DNA from: Ctenosaura bakeri
Lineage: Eukaryota; Chordata; Lepidosauria; Squamata; Iguanidae
Assembly (NCBI GenBank): GCA_948474755.1
Contig: CAOLHI010001301.1
Location: 310,001-374,000, forward strand
Length of the DNA stretch: 64,000 nucleotides
Direction: 5' to 3'
Made by a program: the position numbers and the translations under genes. Positions 1 through 10,007 of the stretch are shown here, one piece after another; positions within the stretch are counted from its first letter, which is position 1; the number at the start of each line of letters is the position of its first letter. The notes under the pieces are model-generated. The model saw only the letters and a program-made list of their open reading frames with translations. It did no database searches and was not told the DNA's origin.

Positions 1-184
1 CTCCGGGAGCGTTGCGCGAGCGCGGGGTGATTTTCGCTTGTACGCGAAAATCAAAAACCCGCGCTCGCGCCGCTTCAGCCCCGTGAGCCGGGCGGAAGTG
101 GGAGTGCGTCGTGTGGAGCGACGCTCCCACTCCCGCGAGGCTCACGGGGCTATCGCGCGCGCAAAGGCCCGTGCGAAAAGGGCC
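1..184 (+). mobile_element. GC-rich MITE, right part only (cut by window start)
   Basis: This is the right-hand end of a GC-rich inverted-repeat element and closely matches 62023-62206. It contains a long stem (GTGGGAGTGCG pairing with CGCTCCCACTC, and GCCCCGTGAGCC pairing with GGCTCACGGGGC) and ends in GCGAAAAGGGCC, the shared terminus of the GGCC MITE group in this window. The left half lies outside the window, so the target duplication cannot be checked. CpG density is much higher than in the flanking AT-rich DNA. Confidence 0.75.
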
Positions 185-546
185 TACCTTTATTATCTAT
201 CCATCATTGTATACTCAGAGAAAATATCCAGAAAATATTCCAAACAATGGCCTGGAAAATGGGAAGAAGTCAAGGGTTCAAACTCTTTTGCCCTGGTCAT
301 GTGCATAATTTAATGTACTACTTCCTGTGATATATTTGGAATGAGACAGTATTACAAACCCAATATTACAAACCAGGATCAAACCATGGTTTGCATTTAT
401 AATTGAGATTGTTCATTCAAGTCATAGGCATATTTTTTCTTAAGCAGAAAAAATGGAATGCACAAATATAGGATGGGGGACATGTTGCTAGATAATAGTA
501 CATTTGAAAGGAATCTAGGAGTCTTATTGTAGATCACAAGCTGAAC

Positions 547-926
547 ATGAGTCAGCAGTGTGATGCGGCAGCCAAGAAAGCCAACACGATTCTTGGTAGC
601 ATCAACAGGAGTATGGTGTCTAGATCGAGGGAGGTAATGGTACCACTCTATTCTGCTTTGATTAGGCCTCAGTTGGAATACTGTGTCCAGGTCTGGGCAC
701 CTCAATTCAAGAAGGATATCGACAAGCTCCAGCGTGTCCAGAGGAGGGTGACCAAAATGGTGAAGGGTCTGGAAACCATGGCCTACGAGGAGTGGCTTAG
801 GGAGCTGGGTATGTTTAGTCTGCAGAAGAGAAGATTAAGAGAGCACATGATAGCCCTGTTTAAATATTTGAAGGGATGTCATGTCAAGAAGGGAGTAGGC
901 TTGTTTTCCGCTCCTCCAGAGACTAG
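547..926 (+). pseudogene. CR1 reverse transcriptase C-terminal fragment
   Basis: One frame is open here and encodes the end of a CR1-type reverse transcriptase (thumb and connection region), with the motifs RPQLEYCVQVW, LQRVQRRVTKM and FSLQKRRLREHMIALFKYL. In the family this region follows the catalytic YADD domain, which is absent here because of 5' truncation. The frame is broken by the MITE at 927. The rest of the domain resumes after 1350 (RSNGFKLQKRRFHLN) with further damage. It is not a functional gene and has no host role that can be inferred. Confidence 0.85.
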
Positions 927-1347
927 GGCCCTTTTCGCATAGCATTTTCCATGTGAAAGGGTGCCTGGAGCATTGCGTGATTGTGAGGAGTGATCTTCAT
1001 GACACACTCACAATCATGCAATACACCAGGGGCCGGCAGGCACCAATCGCACACCTTTTCATTTTCGGCTGGAAGCCAAAAATGGTGCATGATTGTGCAT
1101 TGCTCCTGGGCCCTGCATGCACTTACCTGGCGTGCGGAGCCTCTGGAGCCACACAAGTCACGTTTCCTGCCCCAGCGCGGCCTGGGAAACTCCCAGGCTG
1201 CACTGTGGAAGGAAGAGGTGAGGCTCTTGCACAAGCAGGCAGCTCATGCAGAGCTGACGCAGCAGGGATGCGAGAGCCTCTCACCAGAGGCTCCTTGTGC
1301 AATCCCCGCACCCCAGCACTGGAAAAAGGTGTGGTGCGGAAAGGGCC
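927..1347 (-). mobile_element. GGCC MITE, ~420-bp class, inside CR1
   Basis: Starts GGCCCTTTTCGCA and ends TGCGGAAAGGGCC. The flanks are TAG at 924-926 and 1348-1350, and also match as CTAGG if the outermost G/C is counted as flank. It sits inside CR1, so it is younger than that LINE. On the minus strand it carries an exon-like cassette: acceptor CAG at 1203-1205, 76 nt (1127-1202), donor GTAAGT (1121-1126). It has no coding capacity. Confidence 0.88.
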
Positions 1348-1594
1348 TAGGACAAGGAGCAATGGATTCAAGCTGCAGAAGAGGAGATTCCACCTGAACC
1401 CTGGAAGAACTTCCTGATGGCCAGAGCTGTCCAGCAGTGGAATATGCTGCTGCTTCAGAGTGTTCTTTGGAGGTTTTTAAGCAGAGGTTAGATGGCCATC
1501 TGTTGAGAGTTATTGGATGTGTGCTTCTGAATGGCAGGGGGTTGGACTCGATGGCTCCTGTGGTCTCTTCCAGCTCTATGATTCTGTGATTCTA

Positions 1595-2483
1595 TTTGCC
1601 AAAGTTTGAAACTGCCAGCAACCTATGGTTTAATTAAACTTGGAATACAAGGGGACACAATACACATGAGAAAAGAAGGAAAAGAGAGAGATTTGGGACT
1701 TTCTTTTTCTCTGCAGCTCCTAGAATCTCCCACTGAGTACAACCACTGATTTGAGAATTTGTAGTCAAAAATATTTTTTCCAAGTGCTGAGAAGCAAGGA
1801 TGCCACTGTGGACAGAGGAGGACAAATGAGGACATTGTCCCTCCAAATACAAGTGGTGTTCCCCACATGCAATTTTCCTTCAGTCCTCAAATTTTTAGCC
1901 TTCCAAAAAGTAAGACAATGAAAATCATTCATACCTAAAACTCTTGAATTTGCCGTGTTTGTGTTCCTTTGAAAGTTTTGCTTGCCCCTTTTCTTTGGAT
2001 CTCTAAATTGTATTTCTAAAACCCCCTCTGAAGTTTTAAGTTACTGCAATGCTACAAAATTGAGCTCTGAACAAAAATTTCATTGGAGGGGCAAAATTCT
2101 TATTTGGGGGAGCAATGTTTTCCTGTAGCTATACCTATTTGCTGAAGACATATGTACTGGAACCCGTGTCTAAATCTAAACCATGAAAGAAGGTTTGAAA
2201 AATGATCTTAATAGAATGAGCTTGGCTGAATGAAGCAAGAGATGCTCCTGTTTTCAGGGAAAGGTGTATACAGTTTTATGTTTATTGTAAGTTTTTCAGC
2301 TGCATGCTTCTGTTATGATTTTGTACCTTTTAATTATATTTTTGAATTTAATTTATACTTTATTTTTTATTTTTTTATAAACCATCCTGGGATGTGATTG
2401 GGAGTTAGTATAAACATACTGGTAACAGTATTTTAAAAATGGCTGAGACTTTAGATCAACTTCTTAGTTGTATAACTGCCGTA
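1595..2483. other. No gene seen; unclassified dispersed repeat within
   Basis: AT-rich sequence without a credible exon. About 1790-2150 resembles two other places in the window (about 8405-8700 and 46290-46500), sharing a CCTTCAGTCC..CAAATTT..TAGCC-like core and a downstream ATTCTTATTTGGGG-like stretch, so it is probably an old dispersed repeat that I cannot name. A T-rich run lies at 2330-2380. Confidence 0.4.
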
Positions 2484-2684
2484 GGCCATTTCTGCACTAT
2501 ACTGTTATAGTGCTATTACTCCACTTTCAACATCCTATGGAATTCCAGGGTTGCAGTTTAGAGAAGGGTATTTAGAATTCTCAGCCAGAGAGCTCTTTGG
2601 CCTCAGTAAACTACAAACCTCAGGATTCCACAGGATGTTGAAAGTAGAATAATAGCACTATAACAATGTGGTGTAGAAATGGTC
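2484..2684. mobile_element. GGCC MITE, ~200-bp palindromic class
   Basis: A near-palindrome: the left arm (GGCCATTTCTGCACTATACT, then CACTTTCAACATCCTATGGA) pairs with the right arm (CACAGGATGTTGAAAGTAGA and the terminal GTAGAAATGGTC). Flanks are GTA and TTA, one mismatch from a 3-bp duplication. At least seven further copies, some partial, occur in the window. Non-coding. Confidence 0.85.
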
Positions 2685-2977
2685 TTAGTTATGTAGCTAA
2701 GCAGCATCCCTTGGCCTGACCACCACCACCACCCTGCCTTAGACCAGATTTACTAGACGGCAGCAGCTGCAAGCGATGGAGATTTATTCTCTTCTTGATC
2801 AAGAATAGCAGATTGGTTCCCCCACCCATGAGCAATTTCCAATGTGACAATCTAAAGCAGGATCCCTGTTGCAATTTCTCCTCACATCAGAGATTGCACA
2901 TGGGAGGGTGGTGGATATGTCAGTCAGCCATATCTTGGTCAACAGGAGAGCAAATCCCTGTTCCCCACAGCAGCTGC

Positions 2978-4397
2978 TGTTACTCCAGCTATAGCATGGT
3001 TGGTGAGGACCCCAGATATCATTTTGATATCAAACAATTCGGCCTTTGCTTGACCTTTTCCAGCCACCACGTGTTTGTGAGGTTCTCTGGACAAGCACAT
3101 ACAGGGTGTGGCCGTTAATGGTTTTACATTCCATACCCTATTGAGGCCAGCAACTCAAGCCTCGCTCGTAGCTTCAGGGAACTTCCAACTGCAAACCTTA
3201 CAATAGCTGCACAGCTCTTGTTGCATTATGTGGATGCATAATGGACTCCTTGCTCCACAAATTTCTCACAGCTCTTGTGTGTGTGTGTGTGAGAACGCAA
3301 ACTGTTACAAACTTGTTGTTATGGCTAGCCAGTTCCATGGGAAACTTTTCCTCAGCGTTATCAGCTTGTCCGGAACTGGCACACAGCTGCGCCATCATAT
3401 GTGTTTTTGCTACATGACATGTTATGGCTATGAACTTGTTATTCACGCTTGTTGTCGTGAGGTGAAGGTGCCGAAAGCATGTTTACTGCATATCATATAA
3501 ACCCCATGCCTTGTGTACAAGTCTCGCTGTTCTTTTCTCTTTGCACTCTGTTGCTGAACCTGCCATGATGTTGGGCAGTTTGAATTTTTCTTCTGTAACT
3601 TAGGTAGTTTGAAATTCTCTTACCAATAAACATAGTTAAGTTGCCAGTTTGACTTCAGCAGTGTTTTGTTTTACTAGCTCCATAGAGCAGGCATGAAGCC
3701 TAAAGCAAGCAGGAGTTATTATTTTATTATCAGCAGGAGTTTCTCGACTCCTGTTTTGCAACAGCTCTCAACCAGACTAGTCCTTTTAGACGGGCCATTT
3801 ACATACTAGCCAAACTATTGTTGTCAAGCGTTAAGCTCATCATGCAAACTTGACCTTTTCCAAGTCCTTTGTCCAGCTCCAAAGTTCCTTTGTTCTCACC
3901 TGGTATGCCATAGCAGGTAGGCACAAATTCCCCTATAAAAACCCCTGGTTTCCAAACGGTCTTCAGACTTCTTCGGACTCCTTCAGACTTCTTTGGACTT
4001 CCATCTCGCCTTGCTGTCAGTTTGTCTGAAGAATTCCCCTCAACAGCCACACTGAGCTCTCTCTCTTCTGCAGTTCCTGCTTCTCTTCAGGACAACGAGA
4101 CCAGGTGTCATATCACCCATTCTCCCCAATCTTCTCTGTTTCCATTTCCAAGTTAGCTAGTGTGTATGCATTGCTTTATTTACTGTTCATCTTTCAATAA
4201 AATTGCTATTTTTGTTACTTTAAAATTGCCTGCCTGCTCTCTGACCTGAAGCCGTAGACATTGGGTAAAAGATCCTAGCTGCCATTGCCCTGCCTCTCGT
4301 TTGGCTTAAGAGAGTGCTCGAGTTTCAGTTCCCCCAGTTTGTGTTTTATTTGGCTATCTGGGTGCCCCTCCCGGGGCCCCCAACATACAGGGTAACA
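2978..4397 (+). mobile_element. LTR-A solo ERV-type LTR, copy 1
   Basis: Begins TGTTACTCC and ends GGTAACA, with a perfect 4-bp duplication CTGC at 2974-2977 and 4398-4401. TATAAAA lies at 3934-3940 and AATAAA at 4196-4201, in the order expected for U3-R-U5. Removing the nested LTR-B leaves about 870 bp, equal to the other full copies. There is no internal retroviral region, so it is a solo LTR formed by recombination. Confidence 0.88.
3219..3763 (+). mobile_element. LTR-B solo LTR nested in LTR-A
   Basis: Starts TGTTGCATTATG and ends TTTTGCAACA, giving perfect 7-bp inverted ends, with a 5-bp duplication GCTCT at 3214-3218 and 3764-3768. It has a TATA-like ATATAA at 3495-3500 and AATAAA at 3625-3630. 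Comparison with the minus-strand copy at 25319-26201 shows that the flanking sequences are continuous in an LTR-A lacking this insert. A different, younger retroviral family than LTR-A; only copy seen. Confidence 0.85.
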
Positions 4398-4749
4398 CTG
4401 CTGTCAGATTAGTTCAGACAGGGGGACTTTTACAATCCCTATGTATTCACTACACTATTGAATATATTGGGACGTAAACATGAATCAGTCATAGATGTGT
4501 AACTCTAGGTTACATGTTAATCATTGCAATCATAAATTCCAGACAATATCTTTAATTCTAATTATAGTCCCATCCATCCATAAAGCAGCTGATGGAGCTC
4601 AACAGTACAGAAATCATCAGTGATATATTTAAATTTTTTACTCCAAGTCTCAAGTCAAGTCTGAAGGCTCTACCTTCAAGTCTCAAGTCAAATCTCAAGT
4701 CCTTAAAGATACTTTCAAGTCAAGTCTCAAGTCTGGAAGCCAACTTTAT

Positions 4750-5228
4750 TTTTTATTTTTTTTAATAATTTTTTATTGATTATATAACTGAAAAACAAAA
4801 AATTAAACACCATGTGTTATCCATAATAGTGGAAATTAAAAAAAAAATTTTTTTCCTTTAAACAACATAAACTTACATTATTTTTTTTCTCTTTTACACT
4901 TGAAATCATAACCTTATTCAGCTTATTCCATATCATACAGCTTATACATTTTTGTTACCTATCTTTAATTCTTATTTTCATTATATTCATTTTTAGTATT
5001 ATAGTTTCATTCTTAATTCTATATTTTCGGCTTCCATTTAACCTATTACTATTATTAATTATAATCTTATTAATTCAAAGCCAGTTAACTTTTAACTTTT
5101 TTTTTTCCTTTTAAAAATTAAACATCACATATCCAATTTCATCAATAAATCACAAGTTTAACACACACGCATATTATAAAATAAAAATAAAAAATAAAAA
5201 ATACAAAGCAAAATATATATATATATAT

Positions 5229-5263
<35 letters not shown>

Positions 5264-5804
5264 CCCACCCCCCAGAGCCAACTTTTTATTTAATCCACTT
5301 TCCAAAATTGCCATTCTTCTTGTAATAGGGTAGCTTTACCATCTCTTATCAAAGCTTTTTCCAAAAATATTTTCCAAATTTCCTCAAAATCATTCCCTTT
5401 TGTTAAACCTTTCATAAATCTAATTCTACATGTTAATTTATCATTAATTGCAATTTTCCACACTTCTTTATACCATTCCTCTATTTGAAATTTTTCATTT
5501 GTTTTCCATTTTTTTGCTATTATTAATCTCGCTGCAATTAACAAATTTGTTATTAATTCTTTTCTTACCTGAGTACACTCAACCTTATTATATATAGACA
5601 ACAACGCTATATTTGGACATACTGGTATTACTACTCCTGTAATCTCTTTTATCTCTTTAAAAACCTTTTACCAAAATTCCATTATCTTATTACAATTCCA
5701 CCACATATGCATATATGTACCAATTTCTTGACATCCTCTCCAGCATAATCTTGTATATTTCTCATCTATTTGATTTAATTTCACTGGAGTCAAATACCAT
5801 TTCC
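4750..5804 (-). mobile_element. L1 LINE, 5'-truncated, minus strand
   Basis: A 1055-bp insert flanked by a perfect 16-bp duplication, TGGAAGCCAACTTTAT, at 4734-4749 and 5805-5820. The A-rich 3' end lies at the left (poly-T on the plus strand, from 4750), as expected for target-primed reverse transcription of a minus-strand L1. It holds about 540 bp of AT-rich 3' UTR with a (TA)n run at 5216-5262, and the end of ORF2. Confidence 0.9.
5290..5720 (-). pseudogene. L1 ORF2 C-terminal remnant
   Basis: The minus strand encodes the extreme C-terminal part of an L1 ORF2 protein, recognisable by MWWNCNKIMEFW (5650-5710), KVFKEIKEITG and CPNIALLSIYN, and ending KVD-stop at 5290. An in-frame stop follows MEFW, and the endonuclease and reverse transcriptase domains are missing through truncation. 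It cannot mobilise itself. Confidence 0.75.
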
Positions 5805-6591
5805 TGGAAGCCAACTTTATACCCCAACCTATACTCCAGAATTTCTTGATAGAGTTGAATAAAGTCGGTTTTAATACTTTAAGGAGAGTTGGCCCTCCAC
5901 ATTTGCGATTTTGCCATCTACAGCTTCAGAAGTGGGGAATAGAATCCTTCTTACTCCTCCTTCCCAAAGATGGAGGCTTTTGTGCCAATGGACATAAAAG
6001 AGTCTGCAGCTTCAGAAGTGAGAAATAGGATCTTTCTTACTTCTCATTTCAGAAGCTGGAAGAATTTTCAGAAGTGGGGAATAAGATTTTTCTTACTTCC
6101 CATTCCTGAAGCTTCAAAAGCTTTAGAAGGAAGGATCCTTCCTCCTTGAACTCATTGCTTAACACGTTTGCTGTTCCCCTCTGAGAAATGTACCCTGTAC
6201 TCTGGAGGCGAGTTTTGTCTTCTGCTCTTAGGAAAAGTTTTAGAAGTCTCCTCTGATATGTAGCAAGGACAGGCTATTGAGCAGACGTCAAGCCCACCTC
6301 AAGCCCATTGCCTAACCCTTTTGCTGTTCCCCTCTGAGAAACGCACTCATACTTTCAGACAGATTGTCATGTGACCAGTAGGCGAAAAGAGATGGAAGCA
6401 TTGTTCAAAGTCTAAGGTTTCTGGATGAATGTATTATGTTACTGAACCAAGGGCAGAAAGTCAATCGCTAAAAGGATACAACACTCAAGTTGAGTTGAGT
6501 CAGTACATCATTTACTGCCAAGTCAGTCCAAGTAAAGTCACTGCAGTGACTTAAGTCTGACTTGAGTTTGAGTCAGTCAACACAAATCAGT

Positions 6592-7023
6592 GGCCCTTTC
6601 CTCACGTTACCTGCTTGCGGAGGTGAGGGGTGCCATTTGCGCAAGCAGCCTCTTGCGTGAGGCACTCGCATCGCTCCTCCGTTCTTCTGCAGCTGGGTTG
6701 CCGGTCATGCGGCTGTTGCATGAACGCCCCGCCCCTTCCTTCCACAGTGCAGCCAGGGAGCTGTAGGCTGTGCTGGAGGAGGAAGCGCGACCGGCCCAGC
6801 TCACCCAACGCACCTCAGGGCAGGTAAGTGCACGAGGGCCCGGGGAACATTGCGCGACCACACAGCATTTTTGGCTTAGAGCCGAAAATAAAGAAATCCA
6901 TGCATGGCCCGCTTTAGGCTTGTGAGTGTCACGTAAATGGGAGTGCATCGTACGGACCGCCGCTCCCATTTATGCGACGCTCAAGGGGCTCTCTCGCAAA
7001 AGAAACTGCGTGCAAAAAGGGCC
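6592..7023 (+). mobile_element. GGCC MITE, ~420-bp class
   Basis: Starts GGCCCTTTCCTCACGTTACC and ends GCAAAAAGGGCC. No duplication is visible (AGT versus TAT). It carries the exon-like cassette in full: CCTTCCTTCCACAG acceptor ending at 6747, 76 nt (6748-6823), donor GTAAGT from 6824. The right third is a strong foldback (GTAAATGGGAGTGCATCGTA pairing with CGCTCCCATTTATGCGACGC). Confidence 0.85.
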
Positions 7024-7878
7024 TATATCATGGGAAAGCATACAACACATCCCCAAGCCCATTACACACTATTTGTAAAACTGGCTTCTCACAGGCTTTT
7101 GACACTTTTCTGTATGTCATGACAAACTATCAGTCAAAGCAGTGGCATCATCAAGGCAGAACTTTAGGACCAAAGACTTCAGGGACAAAGTTCAGGACGC
7201 CATTCACAAAAACCCTGGGTTTACTTAGGCAAAACATAAAACATGGCCATATGTTAAAGCTTTTGGGCCACACTGATTTATCTCAAAATTCCAACACATG
7301 GTTTTTACATTATTTTAATCTTTTAAACCTCTCTTAACTTGTTAATAAAATTTAATATAATTTAGGCTTTTTACATTATTTTATTGTCTTGTGTTCTTTT
7401 AACTTCTTTGTATTGATTTTACTTGGACGCAGCCTTGAATTCTTTTTTTAAAAAATGATTTTATATTATAGCATCATCCCTGATCCCCACTGCCTGACAT
7501 CAATACACAAAATTACTTTTCAATTAAGTTACACAACCATAATATCAAAATAAATGATGAAGTCTTAAATGCTTTTGAAAGACCAATGATATCCTTTTTT
7601 CCCATGTATTGAGATCTATCCTGGGACAGAAATATTAAGGTACGATAACATAACATAAAATGACCAGAAAGGCCTCCAAACATGACAGAACTAACTTCAC
7701 TTGTCTACATATTTACATGAGTGAGTTAAAGTAACAACTTATCATCTAAAGAAATAAAATACTAGAGACTCTTGGGTATAGATTAGGGCTATAAGGCTTC
7801 AGTATTCATCCTTGTGTATAAGAATGAATAATTACTAAATTTTTCTCTGGGTGAGATTATGCATGCTTTTCCACATTT
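7024..7878. other. No gene or named repeat seen
   Basis: AT-rich sequence with short runs of T and A and no convincing exon or repeat. Confidence 0.3.
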
Positions 7879-8106
7879 GTTGTTGTGTGCCTTCAAGTTG
7901 TTTCTAACTCATGGCAACCTTAAGGCAAACCTATCACAGGATTTCCTGGCAAGATTTGTTTATGGAGGGAGTTACCTTTGATTTCTTTTGAGGTTGAGAA
8001 AGTGCAACTTGCCCAGCGTCAACCAATGAGTTTCCACAACTGAGTGAAGATTTGAACCCTGGCTCCCAGAGTTGTAGTGTAACACTCAAACCACTACACC
8101 ACACCC
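7879..8106 (-). mobile_element. tRNA-derived SINE with Bov-B-like tail
   Basis: On the minus strand the element opens with a tRNA-like head (A box GTGTAGTGGTTTGAG, B box GGTTCAAATCT), then a core with GGGCAAGTTGCACTTTCTCA, and ends in the TGGCAACC...CTTGAAGGCACACAACA tail. The same tail ends the RTE/Bov-B pieces at 33230 and 44260, which suggests mobilisation by that LINE. Confidence 0.8.
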
Positions 8107-8840
8107 CCTCCTTTTTTTAAAATTTCATTTTTTTAAAAAAGTGGCTTTTTGCGCTCCCCCAGAAAAATTGTGCACTAAAGATAGCAGATAAATCATATAG
8201 CACTTACTGGATAGTAAGTTATCGTGCAAAAATGAATCATCACCAAACAAAATCTCAGAATGAAAAAAAAAATGGGTTGCTATTTTGTCAAGGATGAGAG
8301 AATTTGTGAGTACTCTTTATATCCAGAACATTGACCAAAAAGTTACTTAACACCACTATTGAATGACAGCATGTGGTAAACTGCATACCACACAGAGGGA
8401 TATAGCTAGGGCCACAAAATGAGGGCATTATTCCCCAATCAAGAATTCGGCCCCCAATGAAATTTTCCTTCAGTCACACAATTTCTAGGATTGCATTAAT
8501 TTAAAGCTTCAGTTGAAGATTTAGAAATAAATAGTTCAGGCATTCAAAGAGAAGGGACTGGGATAGTTACCAAGCGAATGCAAAGACTGCAAGTAGAAGG
8601 CAATAGGTTGGAACTATTTTCACTATGTGAAGGACAATTTCAATGAAGATGGGAGAATTCTTATTTGGAAAGGGCAATGCTCACATTTTGTTCACCCATA
8701 TCTACTCTCCTGCCCAATTCTTTACCAAAGGAAACAAAAACTAGGGTGTACCCAATGAAACATGTAGAATAGATCCTCAACAGATGGATGTTTTATTTGT
8801 GAAAAAAGGCTGAGTGCATGTGGCCCACACATATTCTCAG
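8107..8840. other. No gene; unclassified repeat copy about 8405-8700
   Basis: AT-rich. The segment about 8405-8700 shares CCTTCAGTC..CAATTTCTAG and AGCTTCAGTTGAAGATTTAG-type sequence with 46370-46430, and less closely with 1880-2100. Confidence 0.4.
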
Positions 8841-9041
8841 GGCCTTTCCACACTACACTGTTATAGTGCTATCACTCCACTTCCATCTTCCTATGGAATC
8901 CTGGGTTTTGCAGTTTAGGGAGGGGCATTTAGAATTCTCAGCCAGAGAACTCTTTGGCCTCAGGAAACTACAAATCCCAGAATTCCACAGGATGTTGGAA
9001 GTGGAATAATAGCACTACAATAGTGTAGTACAGAAAGGTCC
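8841..9041. mobile_element. GGCC MITE, ~200-bp palindromic class
   Basis: A full-length palindromic copy: GGCCTTTCCACACTACACTG at the left pairs with TAGTGTAGTACAGAAAGGTC at the right, with the central GAATTCTCAGCCAGAGAACT common to all copies. Flanks do not match (CAG versus TAT). Confidence 0.85.
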
Positions 9042-9114
9042 TATCTGGCCTTCTTGAGATGCTATTTGAAATGCAATCCCAGACATTTCTGGAGCTGAAC
9101 TTTTCACATTTTGT

Positions 9115-9305
9115 TGCTGTTATTGTTGTGTGCCTTCAGGTTGTTTCCAACTTATGGCCATCCTAAGGTGAACCTAGCAAGGGGTTTTCTGAGGCTGGGA
9201 ATGTGTGACATGCCCAAGGACACCTGCTGACTTTTGATAACAGAGTGGGGAACTGAACCCTGGTCTTCAAGGGTTGTAGTCCAATGTTTAAACCACTGTA
9301 CCACC
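9115..9305 (-). mobile_element. tRNA-derived SINE with Bov-B-like tail
   Basis: Same family and orientation as 7879-8106. The tail GTTGTGTGCCTTCAGGTTGT is at the left and the tRNA-like head (complement of GAACCCTGGTCTTCAAGGG and ACCACTGTACCACC) is at the right. Shorter, with an internal deletion. Confidence 0.78.
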
Positions 9306-9590
9306 CTGGCTTTCTTCATACCATGTACTCACCATTTATTCACACCATCTTCAAATAGCTCCCAAAGAAGGCCACAGTGAATATGCACAGGCCAAAATGC
9401 ATTTGATTTCTTTTAACCAATAAAATGTCCTTCCATCGAGCATCTTGAGATGTGCCTCCAGATCCTTCCGTCAATACTTTACCAGCAATCTTCCATGCAT
9501 CTGTTTACAAAGCAGAGCTCGATATTCAATGGCCATGTTTTGGAAACAAACAGGAATGGTTTTCTAGCCCAGGTTGACTAGTGACTCTTA

Positions 9591-10007
9591 GGTCCTTTCT
9601 GCACCCTGCCTTATCCCAGCGGCATTCTGTGGGGGTCCCGGCAGCAGCTCTGCTAGGAGGGAAGCTCAACAGGGGAGCTCCTCTCTGTACTGGCTGCCTC
9701 CTCAATCCAGAAAGCATAGTGAGCCTGCCTTTTCCTGCCACAGTGCAATTGGGTACTTTCCCAGGCTGCTCTAGGGCAGGAGGCACAGCCATTGTGCTTC
9801 CGGATCTTCTGCACACCAGGAAAGTGCGGGATGGTGGTGCGTTCACATGTCATTGATATGGAAAAGCCATCAATGATTGACACCATAATTGTGTCACCTG
9901 GGGAGAGGAGAAGGATGGGGCTGTGATGACATCATGTGTAACCATCATCACCATCCCGTCATTCTCCCATCCCCATTGTCGGGTGACAACGTCCTGTGAA
10001 AAGGGCC
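9591..10007 (+). mobile_element. GGCC MITE, ~420-bp class
   Basis: Starts GGTCCTTTCTGCACC and ends GTGAAAAGGGCC. Flanks TTA and TCA differ by one base. The cassette is present: TTTTCCTGCCACAG acceptor, 76 nt (9744-9819), but the donor has decayed to GAAAGT. Belongs to the subfamily with CCATTGTGCTTCC in the cassette. Confidence 0.82.

Larger units (their letters stand above)
430..1594 (+). mobile_element. CR1 LINE 3' end, interrupted by a MITE
   Basis: A 5'-truncated CR1 retrotransposon. It carries the C-terminal part of the reverse transcriptase, a short 3' UTR (TGGATGGCC-type segment near 1490-1560) and the CR1 terminal repeat ATTCTGTGATTCTA at 1581-1594. The element is split at 927-1347 by a MITE. 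Reading from the pre-insertion side to the post-insertion side restores the usual order of CR1 sequence, GAGACTAGGACAAGGAGC. The left boundary is approximate because divergence rises upstream of 540. Confidence 0.9.
2697..4560 (+). repeat. Unclassified foldback repeat, copy 1 (split by LTR-A)
   Basis: Two pieces, 2697-2977 and 4398 to about 4560, flank an LTR insertion and match, in inverse orientation, the region 57310-57716. Shared parts are a foldback segment (GCAGCTGCAAGCGATGGAGA ... CAACAGGAGAGCAAATCCC) and a 3' segment with AATCCCTATGTATTCA, ATGAATCAGT and GTGTAACTCTAGGTTA. I do not recognise the family. Its palindromic half suggests a DNA transposon. Confidence 0.6.
4641..6585. mobile_element. 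Possible DNA transposon with AAGTC/GACTT subterminal repeats, split by L1
   Basis: The left side (4641-4748) is built of repeated AAGTCTCAAGTCAAGTC-like units. The right side (about 6485-6580) has the complementary style, GACTTAAGTCTGACTTGAG. Such clustered subterminal repeats are typical of some hAT-like non-autonomous elements. The interior has repeated GCTTCAGAAGTGGGGAATAG-like units at 5920-6110. Exact ends and a target duplication were not found, so the element and its class are tentative. Confidence 0.35.

Noticed and set aside
923..1351. 5-bp target duplication (CTAGG) for the GGCC MITEs
   Set aside because: The copies at 46564 and 53424 match only as 3 bp (TCA, AAA), and the outer C and G fit a palindromic preferred site, so I favour a 3-bp duplication. 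The 5-bp reading is not fully excluded.
953..1417. 154-codon open frame on the plus strand
   Set aside because: It spans the MITE inside CR1 and crosses its right junction; no protein family resemblance.
5268..5296. Word AGAGCCAACTTTTTATTT as a second L1 duplication
   Set aside because: It resembles the L1 target duplication but lies inside the element at the ORF2 end and lacks the exact 16-bp match; probably chance in T-rich sequence.
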